NCBI RefSeq assembly: GCF_023227905.1
Contig: NZ_JALOCF010000051.1
Location: forward strand, 1 to 35,784
Length of the DNA: 35,784 bases
Reading direction: 5' to 3'
DNA from: Methylobacter sp.
Lineage (GTDB): Bacteria; Pseudomonadota; Gammaproteobacteria; Methylococcales; Methylomonadaceae
The notes beneath the pieces are model-generated. The model did not search any database. It was not told the DNA's origin and saw nothing but the letters and a program-made list of their open reading frames with translations. The position numbers and the translations under genes are program-made. Of the stretch, positions 8,770-17,668 are shown one piece after another (the stretch's first letter is position 1; each line of letters starts with the position of its first letter).

Positions 8770-9603
8770 CTAAACAGAAATCGGTGCCTTGATGTGTTCA
8801 TGTGCCTGATAATCGATCACTTCAAAATCCTCATATTGATAATCGAATATCGATTTCGGCCTGCGCTTTATTTTTAGGGTCGGCAGCGCATAAGGCTTAC
8901 GGGTTAACTGCAAGTTAGCCTGCTGCTGATGGTTCAGGTATAAATGCACGTCGCCGCCGGTCCAGATAAAATCGCCTACTTCCAAGTCGCACTGCTGGGC
9001 AACCATATGGGTCAGTAACGCATAACTGGCTATATTGAACGGCAAACCCAAAAATGTGTCGCAGCTGCGCTGATAGAGCTGGCAAGACAGTTTGCCGTCG
9101 GCCACATAAAACTGGAAAAACGCATGACAGGGCGCCAGAGCCATTTTGCCTTGCGCCACATTCTGCTGCGGGCTGATGCTTTCATCCGGCAAATCCGCGA
9201 CATTCCAGGCGGAAACGATCATCCGGCGGCTGTTCGGCGTTGTTTTAAGCTGCTCGATGACTTGCTGAATCTGATCGATATGCCGCCCGTCAGGTGTCGG
9301 CCATGAACGCCACTGGTGGCCGTACACAGGGCCTAAATCGCCTTTGTCATCGGCCCATTCATTCCAGATATTGACATTATGCTGATGTAAAAAACTCAGG
9401 TTAGTGTCGCCGTTTAAGAACCAAATTAACTCATAAATGATCGATTTTAAATGTATCTTTTTAGTGGTTACCAATGGAAAGCCTTCCGCCAGCGGAAAAC
9501 GCATTTGATGACCGAAAATGGACAGCGTGCCGCTACCCGTTCTGTCGCCTTTGGGATTTCCTTCAGCCAGGATTTTATTGAATAGTTCTAAATATTGCTT
9601 CAT
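8770..9603 (-). CDS. thyA: Thymidylate synthase
   Basis: The enzyme makes dTMP from dUMP using methylenetetrahydrofolate. The protein has 277 residues, slightly longer than the E. coli enzyme. The catalytic nucleophile is Cys159 in LAPCHAFFQFYV. The phosphate-binding arginines are visible in DRTGSG (Arg21) and NSRRMIVSAWN (Arg126-Arg127). QLYQRSCDTFLGLPFNIASY and the C-terminal end APISV are family hallmarks. In many gammaproteobacteria thyA directly follows lgt. Here lgt is on the same strand but about 5.8 kb away, with an accessory block between them. Confidence 0.97.
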   Translation of the reverse strand: MKQYLELFNKILAEGNPKGDRTGSGTLSIFGHQMRFPLAEGFPLVTTKKIHLKSIIYELIWFLNGDTNLSFLHQHNVNIWNEWADDKGDLGPVYGHQWRSWPTPDGRHIDQIQQVIEQLKTTPNSRRMIVSAWNVADLPDESISPQQNVAQGKMALAPCHAFFQFYVADGKLSCQLYQRSCDTFLGLPFNIASYALLTHMVAQQCDLEVGDFIWTGGDVHLYLNHQQQANLQLTRKPYALPTLKIKRRPKSIFDYQYEDFEVIDYQAHEHIKAPISV

Positions 9604-10563
9604 GCGTTTTGATGACTATGGGTTTTTAACAAAACTTACGGGTCTGTTTGATGTTCTCTGGCTAGATTATTCCGCTCTTTTAATAAGTGGCGTGTAACAG
9701 ACTATTCCATTCAATTTTCTATGTGGAATTTGGTCCGGGTTAACTTGGACAGGCAACACAGCGACGTAAGCGCCGCCTCATAATTATTATCACTCTTTGT
9801 AAAATCACTTTTAAACAGCGGACGCTTACGCTCAAAACTGGATTAACCATCCCGCTGGAGTTTGAGGGTAAATTCTGTAAAGCCGGCTAGAATGGTTTAT
9901 CCCTGTTTCTTGCGCAATACATTCCAAACAAATATCCCAATATATAGACTAGGGCATTGATGCTTCTTGTTCAACTTGGTTTTGCCGTTACGCGAACGTT
10001 GTTTTGCAAATAAACGCTGCTGCCAACTCCAGGCCGCGGCGGAATCAAAACGTAAAACTCCCGGTTCGGGTAAGGATCATAAACTGATTACAACCTCAAT
10101 TGCACTACGTAGTGGTGCTAATTCTTTACAATTTTATCATGTTTAAAAGTAGACCGAGCAAATGCCGGCGCTGGAGGTTTTTGCTTATGCATCTTGAACC
10201 GCCTGGACCATTAACTGATTTTGCGGCAGCCGGCAAATACCACAGCCGGAATGAATTGCCTAGGCATCACCTTAAATATTGCTAATGCTCATCCGTATTC
10301 GTACTAATAGAAATCCATTTATTGCTGAGTCTATATTGTCAGCCACTGATTAAATATTGGTCAATATTTACAGCAAATATCACTGCATAAGCCCTTGCTT
10401 TATGTTGCTTTTAAGTTTGTCAAAAATCTTGGACATCAAGGAAGACTTTTAGATTTCTATATTAATTATTTTCACGGAAGTGGTCGGTAAATACGTCAAG
10501 AATGTTAAATAAGTTCTTGCTAATGCCGAGTAGTTTTTTGCAAAAATATTATAGGGAACTAAT
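9604..10563. other. Long intergenic stretch with decayed coding relics
   Basis: This 960-bp stretch holds no convincing gene. On the minus strand, 9897-10076 keeps an open 59-codon frame with protein-like composition (LPEPGVLRFDSAAAWSW then KQRSRNGKTKLNKKHQ) cut off by a TGA, which could be the tail of a lost gene. I cannot name it. The last 100 bp are AT-rich and lead into a good ribosome-binding site (AGGGAAC at 10553-10559) for the next gene. The stretch marks the left edge of the block inserted between thyA and lgt. Confidence 0.35.
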
Positions 10564-11166
10564 ATGCGCCAGTCTGAATTACAGTCATGGGAGAATAGCA
10601 ATCAGGAAGAATTAAACGGTATAAAAAACTGGATTAAAGAATTTCTATGTAGCCCTCATCCATCATTGGGCCGTGCAGGGAGCGTTTGCCCATTCACTAG
10701 AGAGGCAATTAATAAAGATACTATTTATTTTTCCCTTGAAAAATATTTTTACCTAGATAAAGAGATTGAGATAAAAAAAATATCAAGCCAAATTGGACTG
10801 TTTAAAGCACTTAAAGTTAATAACCATGAAGATTATAAAGTCATCATAAATGCCTATCCTTATCTTGATAAAAGCGAATACATTAAAATTGAATTGATCC
10901 AAAATGAATTAAAGCCGCTTTTTGTTGAAGAAAACTTAATGATTGGACAATTTTATCCAGGATGTAAAGAAAAAGGGCTTTGGAACGATAATTTTTTCCC
11001 TCTTGATAGCCCTATCAGTTTATTGGCTATTAGAAATATGGCGATAACCGATATTGCCTTTTTAATATCGACCCATTCTTTTGTGGAAAAATACTTGCAG
11101 GTATTCGGAAAAAAAGGAGAAGACTTTTTAATAAAATATATGGAACGCAAGGAATTATATAGTTAA
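10564..11166 (+). CDS. DUF6875-like protein of the NRPS block
   Basis: This is a 200-residue soluble protein from AT-rich DNA, in contrast to the flanking housekeeping genes. Its N-terminal region CSPHPSLGRAGSVCPFTREAI (about residues 30-50) has two cysteines and resembles the start of DUF6875 proteins as I remember them, which turn up in secondary-metabolite neighbourhoods. Further conserved-looking parts are IGQFYPGCKEKGLW and SPISLLAIRNM. No enzymatic motif is recognisable, and the C-terminus is basic. AGGGAAC sits upstream of the ATG. The following diiron-type MBL gene and NRPS are co-oriented, which suggests one small biosynthetic set. Family call moderate, function unknown. Confidence 0.6.
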   Translation: MRQSELQSWENSNQEELNGIKNWIKEFLCSPHPSLGRAGSVCPFTREAINKDTIYFSLEKYFYLDKEIEIKKISSQIGLFKALKVNNHEDYKVIINAYPYLDKSEYIKIELIQNELKPLFVEENLMIGQFYPGCKEKGLWNDNFFPLDSPISLLAIRNMAITDIAFLISTHSFVEKYLQVFGKKGEDFLIKYMERKELYS

Positions 11167-11297
11167 AGAAGAAGTTCCCAGTCATCGTTTCTTTCTTATC
11201 CGGATCGATCTGTAAGCGACTAATCCATTGTCGATAATTTTATATTTGTTTTCAAGTTATTACGAAATTAAAGCTTACAATAATTATAAATATTATT

Positions 11298-12002
11298 ATG
11301 TCATCAACAATACATACCATAAAAGAAAATCTCTACGTTAACTCTCTCTATATAGATAAATTAGGGCTATCATTTAACCAATTTATCGTAGTGTCAAAAG
11401 ATAAAAGTATAACTCTAATAGAAACCGGCTTTAGAAAAAACTTTAATGAGGTATGTACAAACATGGCACGTGTTGGATTAATTCCTGAAAATATCCAAAA
11501 CGTCATAGTGCCTCATTTCGAAGCTGATGAAATGGGAGCTGTGCCTGAAGTCTTAAAAATATCAAACAAAAAAATAAATTTATACGCTCATCCTATTTGC
11601 ACATTCGGATTAAGTGATATTTTCGATGTAAAAGCAAAACCTGTAAAAGACGGTGAGATTATATCTGTCTTTGAAGGGTGCTCTTTAAAGTTCATACATA
11701 CACAGCACGTTCATCAATGGGATAGCTTGGTTGTTTACTGGATCGAACAAAAAATATTATTTTCTTCGGATCTGTTCATACAAGGCGGTGAATTTACCGG
11801 TATAAATTCAAACAATTGCCTTAATGAAATAGTTAATTCAATAAAAAAAGATAATTACCTGCCTTCGCATAATCATCTGGTTAATGCCTTAAATAAAATA
11901 AGTAAAAATGACATTGAAACCATTTTACCGATGCATGGATCAGGTCTGTCGAATAATATTGATTTATATATAGAGTCATTAAAAAATCTAAATTTTGAGT
12001 AA
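11298..12002 (+). CDS. Stand-alone MBL-fold protein with flavodiiron-type ligands
   Basis: This is a 234-residue metallo-beta-lactamase-fold protein. Its metal motif is H73-x-E75-x-D77-E78 and not HxHxDH. The remaining ligands are placed as in the oxygen-binding diiron domain of flavodiiron proteins: H139 in HQWDS, D158 in FSSDLF and H213 in PMHGSG. There is no flavodoxin domain, so electrons would have to come from elsewhere. Known diiron MBL proteins reduce O2 or NO or, like CmlA, oxygenate an amino acid tethered to an NRPS carrier domain. With an NRPS 178 bp downstream, tailoring of a carrier-bound amino acid is an attractive but unproved role. No good ribosome-binding site precedes ATG 11298. 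The gene is AT-rich like its left neighbour. Confidence 0.8.
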   Translation: MSSTIHTIKENLYVNSLYIDKLGLSFNQFIVVSKDKSITLIETGFRKNFNEVCTNMARVGLIPENIQNVIVPHFEADEMGAVPEVLKISNKKINLYAHPICTFGLSDIFDVKAKPVKDGEIISVFEGCSLKFIHTQHVHQWDSLVVYWIEQKILFSSDLFIQGGEFTGINSNNCLNEIVNSIKKDNYLPSHNHLVNALNKISKNDIETILPMHGSGLSNNIDLYIESLKNLNFE

Positions 12003-12179
12003 TTATCCCATGCTGGTAGGTAGCCGCACTTATTGATTGAAGAAAATGGGGGCCCTAATCTATAAACGTTTGGTGTGACTTAAATCATTTTTTTGGGTAA
12101 TAGATAGAGTTCAGTTTTATGTTGTCCATTAACTTAACTCTTAGGTTCGGTTGAAGTATATTGGCAAGCAGATGAGACA

Positions 12180-15100
12180 ATGAAAAATCAATTCAATATT
12201 AATGTCGCGGCGTCTAGTACTTTTCATTCCCATCATTTGTTACTGTGGTTTATCGGCGCACTCGATATTCCGGTTTTGAAGGCTAGTCTCGACGAATTAA
12301 TTCGTCGCCATGAGATGCCTGAATTAATTTTTACCGAACTGAATGGCCAGCCAATATCAGAGCGTCAGCCTTTCCCGGTTCATTTAACGCTGGTCAACCA
12401 CGAGATTAATCGACATATCCAGGCTGAGGCGGCTTTGGACGACAGCCCTCATGTGCAGGCAAAATTAATATCCCTAAAAGAAGAGAAACAGGTTTTGTTG
12501 CTGACCTTTCATCGGGTCTCCGATAGAGAGGAAACGGATGTATTGGCTCACGAACTCTTGGCGCTATATAGGCTATTCAGCGAAGGGCAACCTCCACCCG
12601 AGCTATTGTTCCAAGATACCGCTTTGGAACGCGAACGACTCCTATCTTACTGGAAAAGACAGCTGGCAGATGTGCCAACGCTGCATTTTCCCACGGATAA
12701 GCCTAGCCCTCCGGTACCGTCATTTCGAATAGAAAGCCAATCATTCAGCCTGTCTTCCACTGTAACAGAAGGGCTGAAAATCCTCAGTAAGCAGCAAAGC
12801 GTGACGTTGTTCATGACGCTGGCGGCGGCTTTTCAAGTGCTACTACACCGCTACAGTAGTCAGGACGACATTGTGATTTGCACGCAGACTGCGGCGGATA
12901 GTCATTTAGAGCTCGAAAACTTGAGCGGTTTTTTCGTCAACATTCTGGTGCTGCGGGCAGACTTGTCAGGTAATCCAAGCTTTCGTGAACTGCTGGCACA
13001 AGTGCGCGATATTACACTTGAGGCGCATGCCAACCAAAATGTCCCCTTTAAAAAACTGGCTGAGCTGCTCAATCCAAAACGCGATCCGTTGTTTCAGGTT
13101 ATGCTCGTGTTTCAGGATACGCCGCAGTTAAACGAAATTACCCCGGAATTTCTACAGCTCGATAGCGAAGCCGTCAAATTCGACCTCACGCTAAAACTAT
13201 CGGAAACCCAGTATGGCATGGTGGGGGCGGTCGAATACGCCATGGACTTGTTTGAAGCTTCGACCATAGAACGCTTAATCGGCCATTTTCAAACTCTTCT
13301 TAAAGGCATAACGACTCACCCGGAAGCGCATCTGTCGACGCTGCCCATGCTGACTGAACCTGAGCGCCAACAATTATTAATCGAATGGAATGACACGGCG
13401 ATAGAATTTAGCGGCACCAAATTCATCCATCACTTGTTCGAAGAACAAGTTGAGCGCACACCTCATGCCGTGGCTGTGGTTTACCTTAACCAGCAGCTCA
13501 CTTATGGCGAACTCAACGCCCGCGCTAATCAGCTGGCTCATTATCTGCACCATATCGGCGTTGAGCCGGAAGTGCTGGTCGGGATCAGTCTTGAACGATG
13601 TATCGACCAAGTAATCGCTTGGCTCGCTGTCCTTAAAGCCGGCGGCGCTTATGTGCCTCTTGATCCATCTTATCCAAAGGATATGCTGATATTCATGCTT
13701 GAAGACAGCGCCCCGTTAGCGTTACTGACCAATAGTCAGCATCAAGCACTGTACGCCGATATGCCGAATTGCCCCCGCCTGGTTGATTTATCGGCCAAGC
13801 TTCCCGTATGGGCAATCGCCCCCGATACCAATCCCGATCATAAAAGCGTAGGACTGAAGCCTGAAAATCTGGCTTATGTTATCTACACCTCCGGCTCCAC
13901 CGGCAAACCCAAGGGAGCCCAAATAGTGCATCAAGGCCTGCAAAACCTGCTGCCGTGGTATATCAGGGAGGCGACACAGCTTTGTTGCGATGACGCGGTT
14001 TTGGTCGTGTCGTCCATGGCTTTCGATGCTACTCAAAAAGTCGTTTACGGCCCTTTACTGACCGGCGCCCGACTGGTCTTGGCAAGCGAACCGTTTGATC
14101 CTCAGGCAATCGTAAAACTGGCTCTCAAAGAACGTGCCGGCATGATAACCATCACCCCGAGCGGCTTTTACGCATTGATCGATGCCGGCGCTAACGGAGA
14201 ATTGAGTACGCTGCGAAAGGTTTTTCTCGGCGGGGAACCGATGCAACCTTCCAAGCTGCTGGAACTGCCGGAACCACGGCCCGAATTTGTCAACTGCTAT
14301 GGACCCACTGAATGCACGGTTATAGCGACCTCTTTCCGCTTACCCTCTGATCTTAAGCAATACCTCAATCGGCCTGTGCCCATTGGAAGACCCATCTGGA
14401 ATGTCCGGATTTACATCCTGGATAACCATCGGCAGCCGGTGCCGATTGGCGTCGCAGGCGAAATTTATATCGGCGGAGTGGCGGTTGGGCGTGGCTACCT
14501 GAACCGCCCGGAGTTGACAGCAGAGCGCTTTGTGCCTGACCCGTTTGTAGCCAAAGCAAATGCGCGCATGTACAGGACCGGCGACCTGGCTCGATGGCTG
14601 GCCGACGGCAGCATTGAATTCCTGTCCCGCAACGACTTACAAGTAAAGATCCGGGGCTTTCGCATCGAGTTAGGCGACATTGAGGCGTCATTGCTCCAAT
14701 GCCCGCAAATACGCGAGGTTACGGTTGACGTGTACGAGGTCAGTCCAACTGACAAACGGCTTGTGGCTTATTTAATACCCCAAAGCGACACTGTTCCAAC
14801 CCTTTCAGAGCTTCGGGATTTCCTTAAGTCGAAATTACCCGAGTATATGGTCCCTTCATTCTTTGTGTTTCTCGATGCCCTGCCGCTCTCTCCCAATGGC
14901 AAACTGGACCGAAGTGCCCTGCCGGAGCCGGATATGAACCGGCAGGTTCTGGATACGGATTTTATTGCGCCATGTAGCCCGGCGGAAAAACTGCTAGCCG
15001 AAATATGGGGCAAGGTCTTGAACGTTAACCGTATCGGCACTCACGACAATTTCTTCGAGTTGGGCGGGCAATCGTTGCTCGCCACGCAGGTGCTGATCCG

Positions 15101-15266
15101 CGTTGGCGAGCAACTATCGATGGATATTCCGCTAACCGCGCTGTTTGAGAAGCCGACTATCGCCGAATTGGCAAAGCTGATTGAAAATACCGGAGCAAGG
15201 GTATCAAACGTTTCCAAGCCCATTACTCCACAGCTTCGCAGGGCTTATAAGATGAGTGCAACCTGA
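12180..15266 (+). CDS. Single-module nonribosomal peptide synthetase (degenerate C - A - T)
   Basis: The 1028-residue protein has a condensation-like domain (about 1-400), an adenylation domain (about 420-920) and a carrier domain (about 940-1010, Ser in LGGQSLLA near 964), and no thioesterase or reductase. The C domain lacks the usual first motif. HHxxxDG is FHRVSDR (110-116), keeping the second His and the Asp, and the later SGFFVNILVLR and FQVMLVFQ segments are good. The A-domain motifs LTYGELN, YTSGSTGKPKG, NCYGPTE, YRTGDLARW and NGKLDR are intact. By eye the specificity positions read D-A-K-G-F-G-C-V-I; I know no confident substrate for this code. The protein probably activates one amino acid for tailoring or for transfer to a partner outside the window. 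Confidence 0.92.
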   Translation: MKNQFNINVAASSTFHSHHLLLWFIGALDIPVLKASLDELIRRHEMPELIFTELNGQPISERQPFPVHLTLVNHEINRHIQAEAALDDSPHVQAKLISLKEEKQVLLLTFHRVSDREETDVLAHELLALYRLFSEGQPPPELLFQDTALERERLLSYWKRQLADVPTLHFPTDKPSPPVPSFRIESQSFSLSSTVTEGLKILSKQQSVTLFMTLAAAFQVLLHRYSSQDDIVICTQTAADSHLELENLSGFFVNILVLRADLSGNPSFRELLAQVRDITLEAHANQNVPFKKLAELLNPKRDPLFQVMLVFQDTPQLNEITPEFLQLDSEAVKFDLTLKLSETQYGMVGAVEYAMDLFEASTIERLIGHFQTLLKGITTHPEAHLSTLPMLTEPERQQLLIEWNDTAIEFSGTKFIHHLFEEQVERTPHAVAVVYLNQQLTYGELNARANQLAHYLHHIGVEPEVLVGISLERCIDQVIAWLAVLKAGGAYVPLDPSYPKDMLIFMLEDSAPLALLTNSQHQALYADMPNCPRLVDLSAKLPVWAIAPDTNPDHKSVGLKPENLAYVIYTSGSTGKPKGAQIVHQGLQNLLPWYIREATQLCCDDAVLVVSSMAFDATQKVVYGPLLTGARLVLASEPFDPQAIVKLALKERAGMITITPSGFYALIDAGANGELSTLRKVFLGGEPMQPSKLLELPEPRPEFVNCYGPTECTVIATSFRLPSDLKQYLNRPVPIGRPIWNVRIYILDNHRQPVPIGVAGEIYIGGVAVGRGYLNRPELTAERFVPDPFVAKANARMYRTGDLARWLADGSIEFLSRNDLQVKIRGFRIELGDIEASLLQCPQIREVTVDVYEVSPTDKRLVAYLIPQSDTVPTLSELRDFLKSKLPEYMVPSFFVFLDALPLSPNGKLDRSALPEPDMNRQVLDTDFIAPCSPAEKLLAEIWGKVLNVNRIGTHDNFFELGGQSLLATQVLIRVGEQLSMDIPLTALFEKPTIAELAKLIENTGARVSNVSKPITPQLRRAYKMSAT

Positions 15267-15299
15267 ATAATTCCTCGATAGCGGATTATTCTTTATCCA

Positions 15300-15366
15300 G
15301 TAGGATACGCATCGCGTACCCGTTTTCTGAATCAAATACCAAAAAGGTACGCAATGCGTACCCTAC
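15300..15366. terminator. 21-bp imperfect hairpin between the convergent NRPS and lgt genes
   Basis: 15300-15320 (GTAGGATACGCATCGCGTACC) pairs with 15346-15366 with two mismatches, leaving a 25-nt loop. The second arm itself contains GGTACGC-AAT-GCGTACC. It lies between the NRPS stop and the 3' end of lgt, a position suited to bidirectional termination. Its tidy palindromic form suggests a dispersed repeat. Confidence 0.55.
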
Positions 15367-15390
15367 AGTGTTAATGACTCATATTTATGT

Positions 15391-16179
15391 TTATTTTGCA
15401 TCCTTGTTTTTATGCGCAAAATAAAACAATGCCGCGCCGATCAAGATCATCGGCGTTGACAGTATCTGTCCCATAGTCAGCCAGTTCAACGCGATATAAC
15501 CTAATTGCACGTCCGGCATCCTGAAAAATTCGACAAAAAACCTGAAGCAGCCGTAAAAAAACAATGCCATGCCGGTCGTAGCCATAACTGGTCTGGGCTT
15601 GCTGGAATATACCCAGAGTATCGCAAACAACACCACGCCTTCTAAAAAAGCTTCGTAAAGTTGCGAAGGATGACGAGCTAACGGGCCGCCATTAGGAAAG
15701 ACCATGGCCCAGGGCACGTCGGTGGGTCTGCCCCATAACTCGGAATTAATAAAATTACCAATACGGCCGGCGCCTAAACCGATAGGGGCTAGCGGCGCGA
15801 TAATGTCGGTCAATTGCATCATGCTGCATTTCTGCTTTTTGGCGAACAGCCACATCGCGATGAACACGCCCAACATGCCGCCGTGAAACGACATGCCGCC
15901 CTGCCAAATCTTAAACAGCACCAGCGGATTTTCGAGGAAGCCGGCAAAATTATAAAACAGGATATAGCCGATCCTGCCGCCCAGCACTACACCGAATGCA
16001 CCGTAAGTCACCAAGTCTTCTATGGCTTCCGGTTTGATCGGCGACCATGGTTTTTCAGCGCGTTTTTGCCCTAAAAACCATACCGCGGCAAAACCGATCA
16101 GATACATCAGGCCGTACCAATGGATTTTTACCGGCCCTAAACTTACAACGATGGGATCAATTTGTGGGAAATTCAGCAT
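15391..16179 (-). CDS. lgt: Prolipoprotein diacylglyceryl transferase
   Basis: This inner-membrane enzyme transfers diacylglycerol from phosphatidylglycerol to the lipobox cysteine of prolipoproteins. The 262-residue protein has the expected seven or so membrane helices. Signature regions are HWYGLMYLIGF near the start, GGMSFHGGMLG around residues 90-100, and the Lgt signature GAGRIGNFINSELWGR (about 137-152). YGCFRFFVEFFR follows in the C-terminal half. Its product would act on the alanine-zipper lipoprotein encoded just upstream. In related bacteria thyA normally follows directly; here a block with an NRPS intervenes. Confidence 0.96.
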   Translation of the reverse strand: MLNFPQIDPIVVSLGPVKIHWYGLMYLIGFAAVWFLGQKRAEKPWSPIKPEAIEDLVTYGAFGVVLGGRIGYILFYNFAGFLENPLVLFKIWQGGMSFHGGMLGVFIAMWLFAKKQKCSMMQLTDIIAPLAPIGLGAGRIGNFINSELWGRPTDVPWAMVFPNGGPLARHPSQLYEAFLEGVVLFAILWVYSSKPRPVMATTGMALFFYGCFRFFVEFFRMPDVQLGYIALNWLTMGQILSTPMILIGAALFYFAHKNKDAK

Positions 16180-16797
16180 AATTGTCGAATGAATGATTTA
16201 TTGAAATGGTGATTGATGGATAAGCTCTTTCTCAACTTTAGCGTCACGGGGCGGGGATCATCTTGTCATAAAATGAAAACATCCGGCTCATGCCTTGAGT
16301 GTGAAAAATTTCCAAATGGCTAAGCTTTACAGATTGTTGGTTGTTGCCCACGCCTTGGTTGTATTTTCTTATTGTATCTTTAGCTACATCTATCAGCCTA
16401 ATATGATTTATCTCTCAAGCAAAGACAGATTAATATACGGCGTGCTTCCAATATGCGCATGGTGGAGGTAAACGCCTGTGAAAATAACGGCTTTTATTGC
16501 TAAACGGATGTTTGCTCGGAAACGAAATTTCAGCGCTAAGCCGCTGATACCGTAGGCTTCAGAAAGGGCTTAGGGCAAACCGTTCCATGGGTTAAATTAC
16601 CCCAATTACAGAGCGTACCATTCAAAGTCATACTATCCCGTTCACTCGGCGGCGCCTTGCTCATTAGGACACCTGCTTTCCCTGTCTTTGTAAGTTACAG
16701 GGCGCAAGTTGAGGACTGACTACGACCTAGCATTTTAGATGGGAATGAATCTGTGATGTCACACATTTACGATCATTAAGGTCACACAATAAGGCAA
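16180..16797. other. Intergenic stretch upstream of lgt
   Basis: The 5' region of lgt and the space up to the lipoprotein terminator hold no recognised gene except a doubtful 51-codon ORF (16316-16471, listed separately). A TGTGA-TG-TCACA element sits at 16752-16763; the 2-bp spacing is too short for a standard CRP site. I see no RNA gene here. Confidence 0.4.
16316..16471 (+). CDS. Possible 51-residue membrane micropeptide
   Basis: An ATG frame encodes a protein starting MAKLYRLLVVAHALVVFSYC, a single hydrophobic segment with a basic N-terminus, and a short tail ending CAWWR. It lies between lgt and the lipoprotein gene, opposite in strand to both. No ribosome-binding site is visible and no family is recognised, so it may be chance. 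Confidence 0.22.
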   Translation: MAKLYRLLVVAHALVVFSYCIFSYIYQPNMIYLSSKDRLIYGVLPICAWWR

Positions 16798-16833
16798 AAA
16801 AATAGCCCGGCAGTTTCCCGTCGGGCTATTTTT
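16798..16833 (-). terminator. Intrinsic terminator of the alanine-zipper lipoprotein gene
   Basis: AAAAATAGCCCG (16798-16809) and CGGGCTATTTTT (16822-16833) form a stem of at least 12 bp with a 12-nt loop. Read on the minus strand the stem is followed by a run of T. It begins about 20 bp past the lipoprotein stop, as expected for a highly expressed small outer-membrane lipoprotein. Confidence 0.88.
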
Positions 16834-16854
16834 CCGCTTTAAAGCGCCAATGGT

Positions 16855-17133
16855 TTATTTCATCATTGATCTTTTGAATCTATTATCCAGTTTGCTATTG
16901 GCATCTTGAGATAATTGCGCCGCCTGGTTGGCTGCCGCTTCTGCGGCTTCTGCCTTTGCAGCAGCATCGTCTGCTGTAGTTCTTGCGCTGGCTGCGTCGG
17001 CTGATGCTTGTTTAACAGAAGAATCCAAGCCATCAACTTGCGATTGTAAATTTTCAACATCTGAAGTAGTTGCGCAAGCCGCAACCAGGCTGAAAACCAG
17101 AGCAATAATTGATAGCTTCATTACTTTTTTCAT
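16855..17133 (-). CDS. Alanine-zipper outer-membrane lipoprotein (Lpp/OprI-like)
   Basis: The 92-residue precursor has a signal peptide and the lipobox LVAAC with the lipidated Cys at position 20. The mature part is a coiled coil with heptad Ala repeats (ADAASARTTADDAAAKAEAA and on), like OprI and Lpp, which trimerise. The C-terminus RFKRSMMK ends in Lys, as needed for covalent linkage to peptidoglycan by L,D-transpeptidases. It should tether the outer membrane to the cell wall. A strong AAGGA ribosome-binding site precedes the ATG, and an intrinsic terminator follows. The neighbouring Lgt would lipidate it. Confidence 0.9.
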   Translation of the reverse strand: MKKVMKLSIIALVFSLVAACATTSDVENLQSQVDGLDSSVKQASADAASARTTADDAAAKAEAAEAAANQAAQLSQDANSKLDNRFKRSMMK

Positions 17134-17668
17134 ATTATTTTTCCTTACTCAAAATTATTACTGTAAATTCATCCGATACTGCCTAAACCGTATTCTGACT
17201 GTATCCACTGATAAAGATAAAAACCGTTCATACCCCAAGCCATTGCGGCCAGCGTTATGCAGACATCGCTACGATTGCGCATAGATTACAGTGTCAAGAT
17301 GAAAGGAAACCTGTTGGTTTGATTAAAATCCGATGAAGACAGGAAATTACTCAATAGCGGCGGCTGCTAATGAGCGCACTTTGTTTTCCAGTCGTCAGCA
17401 CCGCCTAGTTTTACATCTCCCAATAAGCCTACCGCTAGCTATTCCCATTGAAAATCACCCTGAGTTCCGACATAAACCAGACCATCGATTTCGATACGAT
17501 TACGCCAGTAGTGAATGTCGGCTTTTGGGAGTAACGAACTGGTGCTATCGATTCAAACCCGCTATTCGCATAAATAGTCGGCTAAAAAAGAACTGGGGCC
17601 GAAAATGCTGACCTGATTGCCCAAGAGCCTGATGGAACAACCTAGTTTATAACCCGCCCAATCTTATC
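17134..17668. other. Intergenic region between aldolase and lipoprotein genes
   Basis: The part next to 17134 must hold the lipoprotein promoter (minus strand). The remaining 400 bp show no convincing gene, RNA or repeat; the open frames crossing it have no recognisable protein pattern and no start signals. Confidence 0.4.

Noticed and set aside
9897..10076. Minus-strand 59-codon frame as a gene
   Set aside because: There is no start codon, it is bounded by a stop and no family is recognised; mentioned only as a relic in the intergenic entry.
10100..10285. 61-residue open frame before the DUF6875-like gene
   Set aside because: Random composition and no ribosome-binding site, within an AT-rich intergenic stretch.
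16752..16763. CRP site TGTGA-TG-TCACA
   Set aside because: The half-site spacing is 2 bp instead of 6, and no gene start is suitably placed.
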